NCBI GenBank assembly: GCA_902728285.1
Contig: CACVBU010000284.1
Coordinates: 127,841-191,840, forward strand
Direction: 5' to 3'
From: Clytia hemisphaerica
Lineage: Eukaryota > Cnidaria > Hydrozoa > Leptothecata > Clytiidae
DNA length: 64,000 bases
In this document: positions 10,801 to 22,378 of the stretch, one piece after another
How positions within the stretch are numbered: position 1 is the first letter of the stretch
How the letters are laid out: each line of letters starts with the position of its first letter
Made by a program: the position numbers and the translations under genes
The notes under the pieces: model-generated
What the model saw: the letters and a program-made list of their open reading frames with translations, nothing else
What the model was told of the DNA's origin: nothing
Databases searched by the model: none

Positions 10801-13800
10801 CGGAAATTGAAAGCCAATTTTAGGGGTTGATACTTGTTCTAAAGGCTGTGGGGTGGGTTTAAAGGCCTAACCAAGCAAAATGACTCACCGCGTTTGGCTT
10901 GGCAGGGTAAACGCGGAAATTGAAAGCCAATTTTAGGGGTTGATACTTGTTCTAAAGGCTGTGGGGTGGGTTTAAAGGCCTAACCAAGCAAAATGACTCA
11001 CCGCGTTTGGCTTGGCAGGGTAAACGCGGAAATTGAAAGCCAATTTTAGGGGTTGATACTTGTTCTAAAGGCTGTGGGGTGGGTTTAAAGGCCTAACCAA
11101 GCAAAATGACTCACCGCGTTTGGCTTGGCAGGGTAAACGCGGAAATTGAAAGCCAATTTTAGGGGTTGATACTTGTTCTAAAGGCTGTGGGGTGGGTTTA
11201 AAGGCCTAACCAAGCAAAATGACTCACCGCGTTTGGCTTGGCAGGGTAAACGCGGAAATTGAAAGCCAATTTTAGGGGTTGATACTTGTTCTAAAGGCTG
11301 TGGGGTGGGTTTAAAGGCCTAACCAAGCAAAATGACTCACCGCGTTTGGCTTGGCAGGGTAAACGCGGAAATTGAAAGCCAATTTTAGGGGTTGATACTT
11401 GTTCTAAAGGCTGTGGGGTGGGTTTAAAGGCCTAACCAAGCAAAATGACTCACCGCGTTTGGCTTGGCAGGGTAAACGCGGAAAATTGAAAGCCAATTTT
11501 AGGGGTTGATACTTGTTCTAAAGGCTGTGGGGTGGGTTTTAAAGGCCTAACCAAGCAAAATGACTCACCGCGTTTGGCTTGGCAGGGTAAACGCGGAAAT
11601 TGAAAGCCAATTTTAGGGGTTGATACTTGTTCTAAAGGCTGTGGGGTGGGTTTTAAAGGCCTAACCAAGCAAAATGACTCACCGCGTTTGGCTTGGCAGG
11701 GTAAACGCGGAAATTGAAAGCCAATTTTAGGGGTTGATACTTGTTCTAAAGGCTGTGGGGTGGGTTTAAAGGCCTAACCAAGCAAAATGACTCACCGCGT
11801 TTGGCTTGGCAGGGGAAACGCGGAAATTGAAAGCCAAATTTTAGGGGTTGATACTTGTTCTAAAGGCTGTGGGGTGGGTTTAAAGGCCTAACCAAGCAAA
11901 ATGACTCACCGCGTTTGGCTTGGCAGGGTAAACGCGGAAATTGAAAGCCAAATTTTAGGGGTTGATACTTGTTCTAAAGGCTGTGGGGTGGGGTAGGTTT
12001 AAAGGCCTAACCAAGCAAAATGACTCACCGCGTTTGGCTTGGCAGGGTAAACGCGGAAATTGAAAGCCAATTTTAGGGGTTGATACTTGTTCTAAAGGCT
12101 GTGGGGTGGGTTTTAAAGGCCTAACCAAGCAAAATGACTCACCGCGTTTGGCTTGGCAGGGTAAACGCGGAAATTGAAAGCCAATTTTAGGGGTTGATAC
12201 TTGTTCTAAAGGCTGTGGGGTGGGTTTAAAGGCCTAACCAAGCAAAATGACTCACCGCGTTTGGCTTGGCAGGGTAAACGCGGAAATTGAAAGCCAATTT
12301 TAGGGGTTGATACTTGTTCTAAAGGCTGTGGGGTGGGTTTAAAGGCCTAACCAAGCAAAATGACTCACCGCGTTTGGCTTGGCAGGGTAAACGCGGAAAT
12401 TGAAAGCCAATTTTAGGGGTTGATACTTGTTCTAAAGGCTGTGGGGTGGGTTTAAAGGCCTAACCAAGCAAAATGACTCACCGCGTTTGGCTTGGCAGGG
12501 TAAACGCGGAAATTGAAAGCCAAATTTTAGGGGTTGATACTTGTTCTAAAGGCTGTGGGGTGGGTTTAAAGGCCTAACCAAGCAAAATGACTCACCGCGT
12601 TTGGCTTGGCAGGGTAAACGCGGAAATTGAAAGCCAATTTTAGGGGTTGGGGTTGATACTTGTTCTAAAGGCTGTGGGGTGGGTTTTAAAGGCCTAACCA
12701 AGCAAAATGACTCACCGCGTTTGGCTTGGCAGGGGTAAACGCGGAAATTGAAAGCCAAATTTTAGGGGTTGATACTTGTTCTAAAGGCTGTGGGGTGGGT
12801 TTTAAAGGCCTAACCAAGCAAAAATGACTCACCGCGTTTGGCTTGGCAGGGTAAACGCGGAAATTGAAAGCCAAATTTTAGGGGTTGATACTTGTTCTAA
12901 AGGCTGTGGGGTGGGTTTAAAGGCCTAACCAAGCAAAATGACTCACCGCGTTTGGCTTGGCAGGGTAAACGCGGAAATTGAAAGCCAATTTTAGGGGTTG
13001 ATACTTGTTCTAAAGGCTGTGGGGTGGGTTTAAAGGCCTAACCAAGCAAAAATGACTCACCGCGTTTGGCTTGGCAGGGTAAACGCGGAAATTGAAAGCC
13101 AAATTTTAGGGGTTGATACTTGTTCTAAAGGCTGTGGGGTGGGTTTAAAGGCCTAACCAAGCAAAATGACTCACCGCGTTTGGCTTGGCAGGGTAAACGC
13201 GGAAATTGAAAGCCAATTTTAGGGGTTGATACTTGTTCTAAAGGCTGTGGGGTGGGTTTAAAGGCCTAACCAAGCAAAATGACTCACCGCGTTTGGCTTG
13301 GCAGGGTAAACGCGGAAATTGAAAGCCAAAATTAGGGGTTGATACTTGTTCTAAAGGCTGTGGGGTGGGGTTTAAAGGCCTAACCAAGCAAAATGACTCA
13401 CCGCGTTTGGCTTGGCAGGGTAAACGCGGAAATTGAAAGCCAAAAATTTTAGGGGTTGATACTTGTTCTAAAGGCTGTGGGGTGGGTTTAAAGGCCTAAC
13501 CAAGCAAAATGACTCACCGCGTTTGGCTTGGCAGGGTAAACGCGGAAAATTGAAAGCCAAAATTTTAGGGGGTTGATACTTGTTCTAAAGGCTGTGGGGT
13601 GGGTTTAAAGGCCTAACCAAGCAAAATGACTCACCGCGTTTGGCTTGGCAGGGTAAACGCGGAAATTGAAAGCCAAAATTAGGGGTTGATACTTGTTCTA
13701 AAGGCTGTGGGGTGGGTTTAAAGGCCTAACCAAGCAAAATGACTCACCGCGTTTGGCTTGGCAGGGTAAACGCGGAAATTGAAAGCCAAAAATTTTAGGG

Positions 13801-16800
13801 GTTGATACTTGTTCTAAAGGCTGTGGGGTGGGTTTAAAGGCCTAACCAAGCAAAATGACTCACCGCGTTTGGCTTGGCAGGGTAAACGCGGAAATTGAAA
13901 GCCAAATTTTAGGGGTTGATACTTGTTCTAAAGGCTGTGGGGTGGGTTTTAAAGGCCTAACCAAGCAAAATGACTCACCGCGTTTGGCTTGGCAGGGTAA
14001 ACGCGGAAATTGAAAGCCAAAATTAGGGGTTGATACTTGTTCTAAAGGCTGTGGGGTGGGTTTAAAGGCCTAACCAAGCAAAATGACTCACCGCGTTTGG
14101 CTTGGCAGGGTAAACGCGGAAATTGAAAGCCAAAATTAGGGGTTGATACTTGTTCTAAAGGCTGTGGGGTGGGTTTAAAGGCCTAACCAAGCAAAATGAC
14201 TCACCGCGTTTGGCTTGGCAGGGTAAACGCGGAAATTGAAAGCCAAATTTTAGGGGTTGATACTTGTTCTAAAGGCTGTGGGGTGGGTTTAAAGGCCTAA
14301 CCAAGCAAAATGACTCACCGCGTTTGGCTTGGCAGGGTAAACGCGGAAATTGAAAGCCAAAATTAGGGGTTGATACTTGTTCTAAAGGCTGTGGGGTGGG
14401 TTTTTAAAGGCCTAACCAAGCAAAATGACTCACCGCGTTTGGCTTGGCAGGGTAAACGCGGAAATTGAAAGCCAAAATTAGGGGTTGATACTTGTTCTAA
14501 AGGCTGTGGGGTGGGTTTAAAGGCCTAACCAAGCAAAATGACTCACCGCGTTTGGCTTGGCAGGGTAAACGCGGAAATTGAAAGCCAAAATTAGGGGTTG
14601 ATACTTGTTCTAAAGGCTGTGGGGTGGGTTTAAAGGCCTAACCAAGCAAAATGACTCACCGCGTTTGGCTTTGGGTTGCAAATTTGTTTAAGGCTTGGGG
14701 TGGGTTTTAAAGGGCCAAAAAATTGGCAAACTTGCAAAAAAACCGAATTGGGTTAAAAAGCAATTTTAAAAAGGGACTTTTTCTAAAGGCTGTTGGGTTT
14801 AAAGGCCTAACCAAGCAAAATGACTCACCGCGTTTTTGCTTGGCAGGGTAAACGCTTGAAACGGGGTTTGGAAAACAAAGCCAAAATTAGGGGTTGATAC
14901 TTGTTCTAAAGGCTGTGGGGTGGGTTTAAAGGCCTAACCAAGCAAAATGACTCACCGCGTTTGGCTTGGCAGGGTAAACGCGGAAATTGAAAGCCAAAAT
15001 TAGGGGTTGATACTTGTTCTAAAGGCTGTGGGGTGGGTTTAAAGGCCTAACCAAGCAAAATGACTCACCGCGTTTGGCTTGGCAGGGTAAACGCGGAAAT
15101 TGAAAGCCAAAATTAGGGGTTGATACTTGTTCTAAAGGCTGTGGGGTGGGTTTAAAGGCCTAACCAAGCAAAATGACTCACCGCGTTTGGCTTGGCAGGG
15201 TAAACGCGGAAATTGAAAGCCAAAAATTAGGGGTTGATACTTGTTCTAAAGGCTGTGGGGTGGGTTTAAAGGCCTAACCAAGCAAAATGACTCACCGCGT
15301 TTGGCTTGGCAGGGTAAACGCGGAAATTGAAAGCCAAAATTAGGGGTTGATACTTGTTCTAAAGGCTGTGGGGTGGGTTTAAAGGCCTAACCAAGCAAAA
15401 TGACTCACCGCGTTTGGCTTGGCAGGGTAAACGCGGAAATTGAAAGCCAAAATTAGGGGTTGATACTTGTTCTAAAGGCTGTGGGGTGGGTTTAAAGGCC
15501 TAACCAAGCAAAATGACTCACCGCGTTTGGCTTGGCAGGGTAAACGCGGAAATTGAAAGCCAAAATTAGGGGTTGATACTTGTTCTAAAGGCTGTGGGGT
15601 GGGTTTAAAGGCCTAACCAAGCAAAATGACTCACCGCGTTTGGCTTGGCAGGGTAAACGCGGAAATTGAAAGCCAAAATTAGGGGTTGATACTTGTTCTA
15701 AAGGCTGTGGGGTGGGTTTAAAGGCCTAACCAAGCAAAATGACTCACCGCGTTTGGCTTGGCAGGGTAAACGCGGAAATTGAAAGCCAAAATTAGGGGTT
15801 GATACTTGTTCTAAAGGCTGTGGGGTGGGTTTAAAGGCCTAACCAAGCAAAATGACTCACCGCGTTTGGCTTGGCAGGGTAAACGCGGAAATTGAAAGCC
15901 AAAATTAGGGGTTGATACTTGTTCTAAAGGCTGTGGGGTGGGTTTAAAGGCCTAACCAAGCAAAATGACTCACCGCGTTTGGCTTGGCAGGGTAAACGCA
16001 GGAAATTGAAAGCCAAAATTAGGGGTTGATACTTGTTCTAAAGGCTGTGGGGTGGGTTTAAAGGCCTAACCAAGCAAAATGACTCACCGCGTTTGGCTTG
16101 GCAGGGTAAACGCGGAAATTGAAAGCCAAATTAGGGGTTAGGGTTGATACTTGTTCTAAAGGCTGTGGGGTGGGTTTTTAAAGGCCTAACCAAGCAAAAA
16201 TGACTCACCGCGTTTGGCTTGGCAGGGTAAACGCGGAAATTGAAAGCCAAAATTAGGGGTTGATACTTGTTCTAAAGGCTGTGGGGTGGGTTTAAAGGCC
16301 TAACCAAGCAAAATGACTCACCGCGTTTGGCTTGGCAGGGTAAACGCGGAAATTGAAAGCCAAAATTAGGGGTTGATACTTGTTCTAAAGGCTGTGGGGT
16401 GGGTTTAAAGGCCTAACCAAGCAAAATGACTCACCGCGTTTGGCTTGGCAGGGTAAACGCGGAAATTGAAAGCCAAAATTAGGGGTTGATACTTGTTCTA
16501 AAGGCTGTGGGTGGGGTTTTAAAGGCCTAACCAAGCAAAATGACTCACCGCGTTTGGCTTGGCAGGGTAAACGCGGAAATTGAAAGCCAAAATTAGGGGT
16601 TGATACTTGTTCTAAAGGCTGTGGGGTGGGGTTTAAAGGCCTAACCAAGCAAAATGACTCACCGCGTTTGGCTTGGCAGGGTAAACGCGGAAATTGAAAG
16701 CCAAAATTAGGGGTTGATACTTGTTCTAAAGGCTGTGGGGTGGGTTTAAAGGCCTAACCAAGCAAAATGACTCACCGCGTTTGGCTTGGCAGGGTAAACG

Positions 16801-19481
16801 CGGAAATTGAAAGCCAAAATTAGGGGTTGATACTTGTTCTAAAGGCTGTGGGGTGGGTTTTAAAGGCCTAACCAAGCAAAATGACTCACCGCGTTTGGCT
16901 TGGCAGGGTAAACGCGGAAATTGAAAGCCAAAATTAGGGGTTGATACTTGTTCTAAAGGCTGTGGGGTGGGTTTAAAGGCCTAACCAAGCAAAATGACTC
17001 ACCGCGTTTGGCTTGGCAGGGTAAACGCGGAAATTGAAAGCCAAAATTAGGGGTTGATACTTGTTCTAAAGGCTGTGGGGTGGGTTTAAAGGCCTAACCA
17101 AGCAAAATGACTCACCGCGTTTGGCTTGGCAGGGTAAACGCGGAAATTGAAAGCCAAAATTAGGGGTTGATACTTGTTCTAAAGGCTGTGGGTGGGGTTT
17201 AAAGGCCTAACCAAGCAAAATGACTCACCGCGTTTGGCTTGGCAGGGTAAACGCGGAAATTGAAAGCCAAAAATTAGGGGTTGATACTTGTTCTAAAGGC
17301 TGTGGGGTGGGTTTAAAGGCCTAACCAAGCAAAATGACTCACCGCGTTTGGCTTGGCAGGGTAAACGCGGAAATTGAAAGCCAAAATTAGGGGTTGATAC
17401 TTGTTCTAAAGGCTGTGGGGTGGGTTTAAAGGCCTAACCAAGCAAAATGACTCACCGCGTTTGGCTTGGCAGGGTAAACGCGGAAATTGAAAGCCAAAAT
17501 TAGGGGTTGATACTTGTTCTAAAGGCTGTGGGGTGGGTTTAAAGGCCTAACCAAGCAAAATGACTCACCGCGTTTGGCTTGGCAGGGTAAACGCGGAAAT
17601 TGAAAGCCAAAATTAGGGGTTGATACTTGTTCTAAAGGCTGTGGGGTGGGTTTTTTTTAAAGGCCTAACCTAACCAAGCAAAATGACTCACCGCGTTTGG
17701 CTTGGCAGGGTAAACGCGGAAATTTGAAAGCCAAAATTTTTTTTTGATACTTGTTCTAAAGGCTTGTGGGGTGGGTTTAAAGGCCTAACCAAGCAAAATG
17801 ACTCACCGCGTTTGGCTTGGCAGGGTAAACGCGGAAATTGAAAGCCAAAATTAGGGGTTGATACTTGTTCTAAAGGCTGTGGGGTGGGTTTAAAGGCCTA
17901 ACCAAGCAAAATGACTCACCGCGTTTGGCTTGGCAGGGTAAACGCGGAAATTGAAAGCCAAAATTAGGGGTTGATACTTGTTCTAAAGGCTGTGGGGTGG
18001 GTTTAAAGGCCTAACCAAGCAAAATGACTCACCGCGTTTGGCTTGGCAGGGTAAACGCGGAAATTGAAAGCCAAAATTAGGGGTTGATACTTGTTCTAAA
18101 GGCTGTGGGGTGGGTTTTTTAAAGGCCTAACCAAGCAAAATGACTCACCGCGTTTGGCTTGGCAGGGTAAACGCGCGGAAATTGAAAGCCAAATTAGGGG
18201 TTGATACTTGTTCTAAAGGCTGTGGGGTGGGTTTAAAGGCCTAACCAAGCAAAATGACTCACCGCGTTTGGCTTGGCAGGGTAAACGCGGAAATTGAAAG
18301 CCAAAATTAGGGGTTGATACTTGTTCTAAAGGCTGTGGGGTGGGTTTAAAGGCCTAACCAAGCAAAATGACTCACCGCGTTTGGCTTGGCAGGGTAAACG
18401 CGGAAATTGAAAGCCAAAATTAGGGGTTGATACTTGTTCTAAAGGCTGTGGGGTGGGTTTAAAGGCCTAACCAAGCAAAATGACTCACCGCGTTTGGCTT
18501 GGCAGGGTAAACGCGGAAATTGAAAGCCAAAAATTAGGGGTTGATACTTGTTCTAAAGGCTGTGGGGTGGGTTTAAAGGCCTAACCAAGCAAAATGACTC
18601 ACCGCGTTTGGCTTGGCAGGGTAAACGCGGAAATTGAAAGCCAAAATTAGGGGTTGATACTTGTTCTAAAGGCTGTGGGGTGGGTTTAAAGGCCTAACCA
18701 AGCAAAATGACTCACCGCGTTTGGCTTGGCAGGGTAAACGCGGAAATTGAAAGCCAAAATTAGGGGTTGATACTTGTTCTAAAGGCTGTGGGGTGGGTTT
18801 TTTAAAGGCCTAACCAAGCAAAATGACTCACCGCGTTTGGCTTGGCAGGGTAAACGCGGAAATTGAAAGCCAAAATTAGGGGTTGATACTTGTTCTAAAG
18901 GCTGTGGGGTGGGTTTAAAGGCCTAACCAAGCAAAATGACTCACCGCGTTTGGCTTGGCAGGGTAAACGCGGAAATTGAAAGCCAAAATTAGGGGTTGAT
19001 ACTTGTTCTAAAGGCTGTGGGGTGGGTTTTTTTTTAAAGGCCTAACCAAGCAAAATGACTCACCGCGTTTGGCTTGGCAGGGTAAACGCGGAAATTGAAA
19101 GCCAAAATTAGGGGTTGATACTTGTTCTAAAGGCTGTGGGGTGGGTTTAAAGGCCTAACCAAGCAAAATGACTCACCGCGTTTGGCTTGGCAGGGTAAAC
19201 GCGGAAATTGAAAGCCAAAATTAGGGGTTGATACTTGTTCTAAAGGCTGTGGGGTGGGTTTAAAGGCCTAACCAAGCAAAATGACTCACCGCGTTTGGCT
19301 TGGCAGGGTAAACGCGGAAATTGAAAGCCAAAATTAGGGGTTGATACTTGTTCTAAAGGCTGTGGGGTGGGTTTAAAGGCCTAACCAAGCAAAATGACTC
19401 ACCGCGTTTGGCTTGGCAGGGTAAACGCGGAAATTGAAAGCCAAAATTAGGGGTTGATACTTGTTCTAAAGGCTGTGGGGT
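7871..19481 (+). repeat. 113-bp satellite array, about 100 units, open at the N gap
   Basis: Each unit starts AGGGGTTGATACTTG and contains CTAAAGGCTGTGGGGT, AAAGGCCTAACCAAGC and a perfect hairpin (CCGCGTTT, 13-nt loop, AAACGCGG). A second complementary pair, CCAAGC with GCTTGG, competes with it. Unit length is 112-116 bp and is not a multiple of three, so the short open frames across it are not coding. Three diagnostic sites change from left to right: GAGTCACC to GACTCACC, GGGTAGG to GGGTGGG, and CCAATTTTAGG to CCAAAATTAGG. No match to 5S rRNA, tRNA, U snRNA, Y or vault RNA is recognised, and no convincing Pol III internal boxes are present. Treated as satellite DNA; transcription is not excluded. 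Confidence 0.95.
14670..14880. other. Scrambled segment within the 113-bp satellite
   Basis: For about 210 bp the unit breaks into fragments with expanded homopolymers (runs of A, T and G), recognisable only as shreds of satellite, before clean units resume. Neighbouring copies are nearly perfect. This looks like a low-coverage consensus error in a long-read assembly rather than evolutionary decay. Confidence 0.6.
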
Positions 19482-20036
19482 NNNNNNNNNNNNNNNNNNN
19501 NNNNNNNNNNNNNNNNNNNNNNNNNNNNNNNNNNNNNNNNNNNNNNNNNNNNNNNNNNNNNNNNNNNNNNNNNNNNNNNNNNNNNNNNNNNNNNNNNNNN
19601 NNNNNNNNNNNNNNNNNNNNNNNNNNNNNNNNNNNNNNNNNNNNNNNNNNNNNNNNNNNNNNNNNNNNNNNNNNNNNNNNNNNNNNNNNNNNNNNNNNNN
19701 NNNNNNNNNNNNNNNNNNNNNNNNNNNNNNNNNNNNNNNNNNNNNNNNNNNNNNNNNNNNNNNNNNNNNNNNNNNNNNNNNNNNNNNNNNNNNNNNNNNN
19801 NNNNNNNNNNNNNNNNNNNNNNNNNNNNNNNNNNNNNNNNNNNNNNNNNNNNNNNNNNNNNNNNNNNNNNNNNNNNNNNNNNNNNNNNNNNNNNNNNNNN
19901 NNNNNNNNNNNNNNNNNNNNNNNNNNNNNNNNNNNNNNNNNNNNNNNNNNNNNNNNNNNNNNNNNNNNNNNNNNNNNNNNNNNNNNNNNNNNNNNNNNNN
20001 NNNNNNNNNNNNNNNNNNNNNNNNNNNNNNNNNNNN
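19482..20036. other. Assembly gap, 555 N
   Basis: The gap separates the 113-bp satellite from the 7SL array. Both arrays run directly into it, so neither the real distance nor the copy numbers at this junction are known. Open frames reported across the Ns are meaningless. Confidence 0.99.
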
Positions 20037-20065
20037 CAAATAAACGATCAGATCTTTTTTAAATC

Positions 20066-20363
20066 GCTGGGTGCTGTGGCGTGCATCTGTAATCTAGCTA
20101 CTTGGAGGCTGATCTCTCGAATGGCTTGAGTTCGGGACCACTGCAGTGCAGTCTCCTATGTCGAACGAGTGTCCACACTAAGCTCAATGTCAACATGGTT
20201 ATCATGTAGGAATGCAAGATACACCAGGTTCGATAATGAAGAACGCATTGGCCCAGGGCGGAAACGCAGCAGGCAAAAGTTCTCACAATGAGCAGTAGTG
20301 GGATAGCGCTTGTGAGTAGGCGTTGTGCTGTAGCTTGAACAATACAGTCGAACGAAGATCTTT
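20066..20363 (+). ncRNA. 7SL: 7SL SRP RNA gene, copy 1 (described as type copy)
   Basis: The RNA scaffold of the signal recognition particle, which pauses translation and targets ribosomes to the endoplasmic reticulum. The sequence shows the Alu domain (starting GCTGGGTGC) with UGUAAUC at nt 23-29, the SRP9/14 region. Helix 5 is closed by GATCT (nt 46-50) with AGATC (nt 291-295). Helix 6 is capped UGUA-GGAA-UGCA (nt 140-151), the SRP19 site. Helix 8 has GGAA at nt 195-198 and AGCAGG at nt 203-208, the SRP54 site. The length (298 nt) matches metazoan 7SL RNA of about 300 nt. A B-box-like GTTCGGGACC sits at 20130-20139. nt 105 is U; the spacer after it is A4. Only TTT follows the 3' end. It is a gene and not an Alu-type SINE, because the S domain is complete. 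Confidence 0.97.
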
Positions 20364-20450
20364 ATTCAGATTTCAACTCTTAACTCTATTTGCATCAATT
20401 AATCTAAAAGATGTCAAGTTCCAAATAAACGATCAGATCTTTTTTAAATC
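20364..20450 (+). promoter_or_regulatory. 7SL spacer, probable Pol III upstream promoter (type copy)
   Basis: This 87-bp spacer precedes copy 2 and recurs throughout the array. Relative to the next gene start it holds ATTTGCAT at -63 to -56 (20388-20395, the reverse complement of the octamer ATGCAAAT) and AAATAAA at -28 to -22 (a TATA-like position). External elements of this kind are known to assist Pol III transcription of 7SL genes together with internal boxes. That they function here is inferred from position and from conservation in every unit. Confidence 0.5.
20440..20445 (+). terminator. T6 run, first strong Pol III terminator after each 7SL gene (type copy)
   Basis: Copy 1 ends in only three T residues. 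The next run of four or more T on the coding strand is this T6, 77 nt beyond the gene end and 6-11 bp before the next gene. It recurs in nearly every unit. If it is the terminator, the primary transcript carries a trailer of about 80 nt. Confidence 0.4.
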
Positions 20451-20748
20451 GCTGGGTGCTGTGGCGTGCATCTGTAATCTAGCTACTTGGAGGCTGATCT
20501 CTCGAATGGCTTGAGTTCGGGACCACTGCAGTGCAGTCTCCTATGTCGAACGAGTGTCCACACTAAGCTCAATGTCAACATGGTTATCATGTAGGAATGC
20601 AAGATACACCAGGTTCGATAATGAAGAACGCATTGGCCCAGGGCGGAAACGCAGCAGGCAAAAGTTCTCACAATGAGCAGTAGTGGGATAGCGCTTGTGA
20701 GTAGGCGTTGTGCTGTAGCTTGAACAATACAGTCGAACGAAGATCTTT
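20451..20748 (+). ncRNA. 7SL: 7SL SRP RNA gene, copy 2
   Basis: Full-length; nt 105 U; following spacer A4. Confidence 0.95.
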
Positions 20749-20835
20749 ATTCAGATTTCAACTCTTAACTCTATTTGCATCAATTAATCTAAAAGATGTC
20801 AAGTTCCAAATAAACGATCAGATCTTTTTTAAATC

Positions 20836-21133
20836 GCTGGGTGCTGTGGCGTGCATCTGTAATCTAGCTACTTGGAGGCTGATCTCTCGAATGGCTTGAG
20901 TTCGGGACCACTGCAGTGCAGTCTCCTATGTCGAACGAGTGTCCACACTAAGCTCAATGTCAACATGGTTATCATGTAGGAATGCAAGATACACCAGGTT
21001 CGATAATGAAGAACGCATTGGCCCAGGGCGGAAACGCAGCAGGCAAAAGTTCTCACAATGAGCAGTAGTGGGATAGCGCTTGTGAGTAGGCGTTGTGCTG
21101 TAGCTTGAACAATACAGTCGAACGAAGATCTTT
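20836..21133 (+). ncRNA. 7SL: 7SL SRP RNA gene, copy 3
   Basis: Full-length; nt 105 U; following spacer A4. Confidence 0.95.
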
Positions 21134-21220
21134 ATTCAGATTTCAACTCTTAACTCTATTTGCATCAATTAATCTAAAAGATGTCAAGTTCCAAATAAAC
21201 GATCAGATCTTTTTTAAATC

Positions 21221-21518
21221 GCTGGGTGCTGTGGCGTGCATCTGTAATCTAGCTACTTGGAGGCTGATCTCTCGAATGGCTTGAGTTCGGGACCACTGCA
21301 GTGCAGTCTCCTATGTCGAACGAGTGTCCACACTAAGCTCAATGTCAACATGGTTATCATGTAGGAATGCAAGATACACCAGGTTCGATAATGAAGAACG
21401 CATTGGCCCAGGGCGGAAACGCAGCAGGCAAAAGTTCTCACAATGAGCAGTAGTGGGATAGCGCTTGTGAGTAGGCGTTGTGCTGTAGCTTGAACAATAC
21501 AGTCGAACGAAGATCTTT
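21221..21518 (+). ncRNA. 7SL: 7SL SRP RNA gene, copy 4
   Basis: Full-length; nt 105 U; following spacer A4. Confidence 0.95.
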
Positions 21519-21605
21519 ATTCAGATTTCAACTCTTAACTCTATTTGCATCAATTAATCTAAAAGATGTCAAGTTCCAAATAAACGATCAGATCTTTTTT
21601 AAATC

Positions 21606-21903
21606 GCTGGGTGCTGTGGCGTGCATCTGTAATCTAGCTACTTGGAGGCTGATCTCTCGAATGGCTTGAGTTCGGGACCACTGCAGTGCAGTCTCCTATG
21701 TCGAACGAGTGTCCACACTAAGCTCAATGTCAACATGGTTATCATGTAGGAATGCAAGATACACCAGGTTCGATAATGAAGAACGCATTGGCCCAGGGCG
21801 GAAACGCAGCAGGCAAAAGTTCTCACAATGAGCAGTAGTGGGATAGCGCTTGTGAGTAGGCGTTGTGCTGTAGCTTGAACAATACAGTCGAACGAAGATC
21901 TTT
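21606..21903 (+). ncRNA. 7SL: 7SL SRP RNA gene, copy 5
   Basis: Full-length; nt 105 U; following spacer A3 (384-bp unit). Confidence 0.95.
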
Positions 21904-21989
21904 ATTCAGATTTCAACTCTTAACTCTATTTGCATCAATTAATCTAAAGATGTCAAGTTCCAAATAAACGATCAGATCTTTTTTAAATC

Positions 21990-22287
21990 GCTGGGTGCTG
22001 TGGCGTGCATCTGTAATCTAGCTACTTGGAGGCTGATCTCTCGAATGGCTTGAGTTCGGGACCACTGCAGTGCAGTCTCCTATGTCGAACGAGTGTCCAC
22101 ACTAAGCTCAATGTCAACATGGTTATCATGTAGGAATGCAAGATACACCAGGTTCGATAATGAAGAACGCATTGGCCCAGGGCGGAAACGCAGCAGGCAA
22201 AAGTTCTCACAATGAGCAGTAGTGGGATAGCGCTTGTGAGTAGGCGTTGTGCTGTAGCTTGAACAATACAGTCGAACGAAGATCTTT
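21990..22287 (+). ncRNA. 7SL: 7SL SRP RNA gene, copy 6
   Basis: Full-length; nt 105 U. The following spacer is unusual: AGTTAGTTGCAAATAAACCATC replaces the usual AGTTCCAAATAAACGATC in part, making the unit 389 bp. Confidence 0.95.
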
Positions 22288-22378
22288 ATTCAGATTTCAA
22301 CTCTTAACTCTATTTGCATCAATTAATCTAAAAGATGTCAAGTTAGTTGCAAATAAACCATCAGATCTTTTTTAAATC

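Noticed and set aside
7871-19481. CRISPR array
   Set aside because: Repeats are contiguous with no unique spacers, and the DNA is eukaryotic.
7871-19481. Telomere-type repeat from TTAGGGGTT
   Set aside because: The phrase occurs once per 113-bp unit, not as a short tandem repeat, and only because of the unit junction.
11450-20062. Open frames of 62-228 codons in the 113-bp satellite, some crossing the N gap
   Set aside because: The unit is not a multiple of three, the frames depend on homopolymer slips, and the largest are mostly unknown bases.
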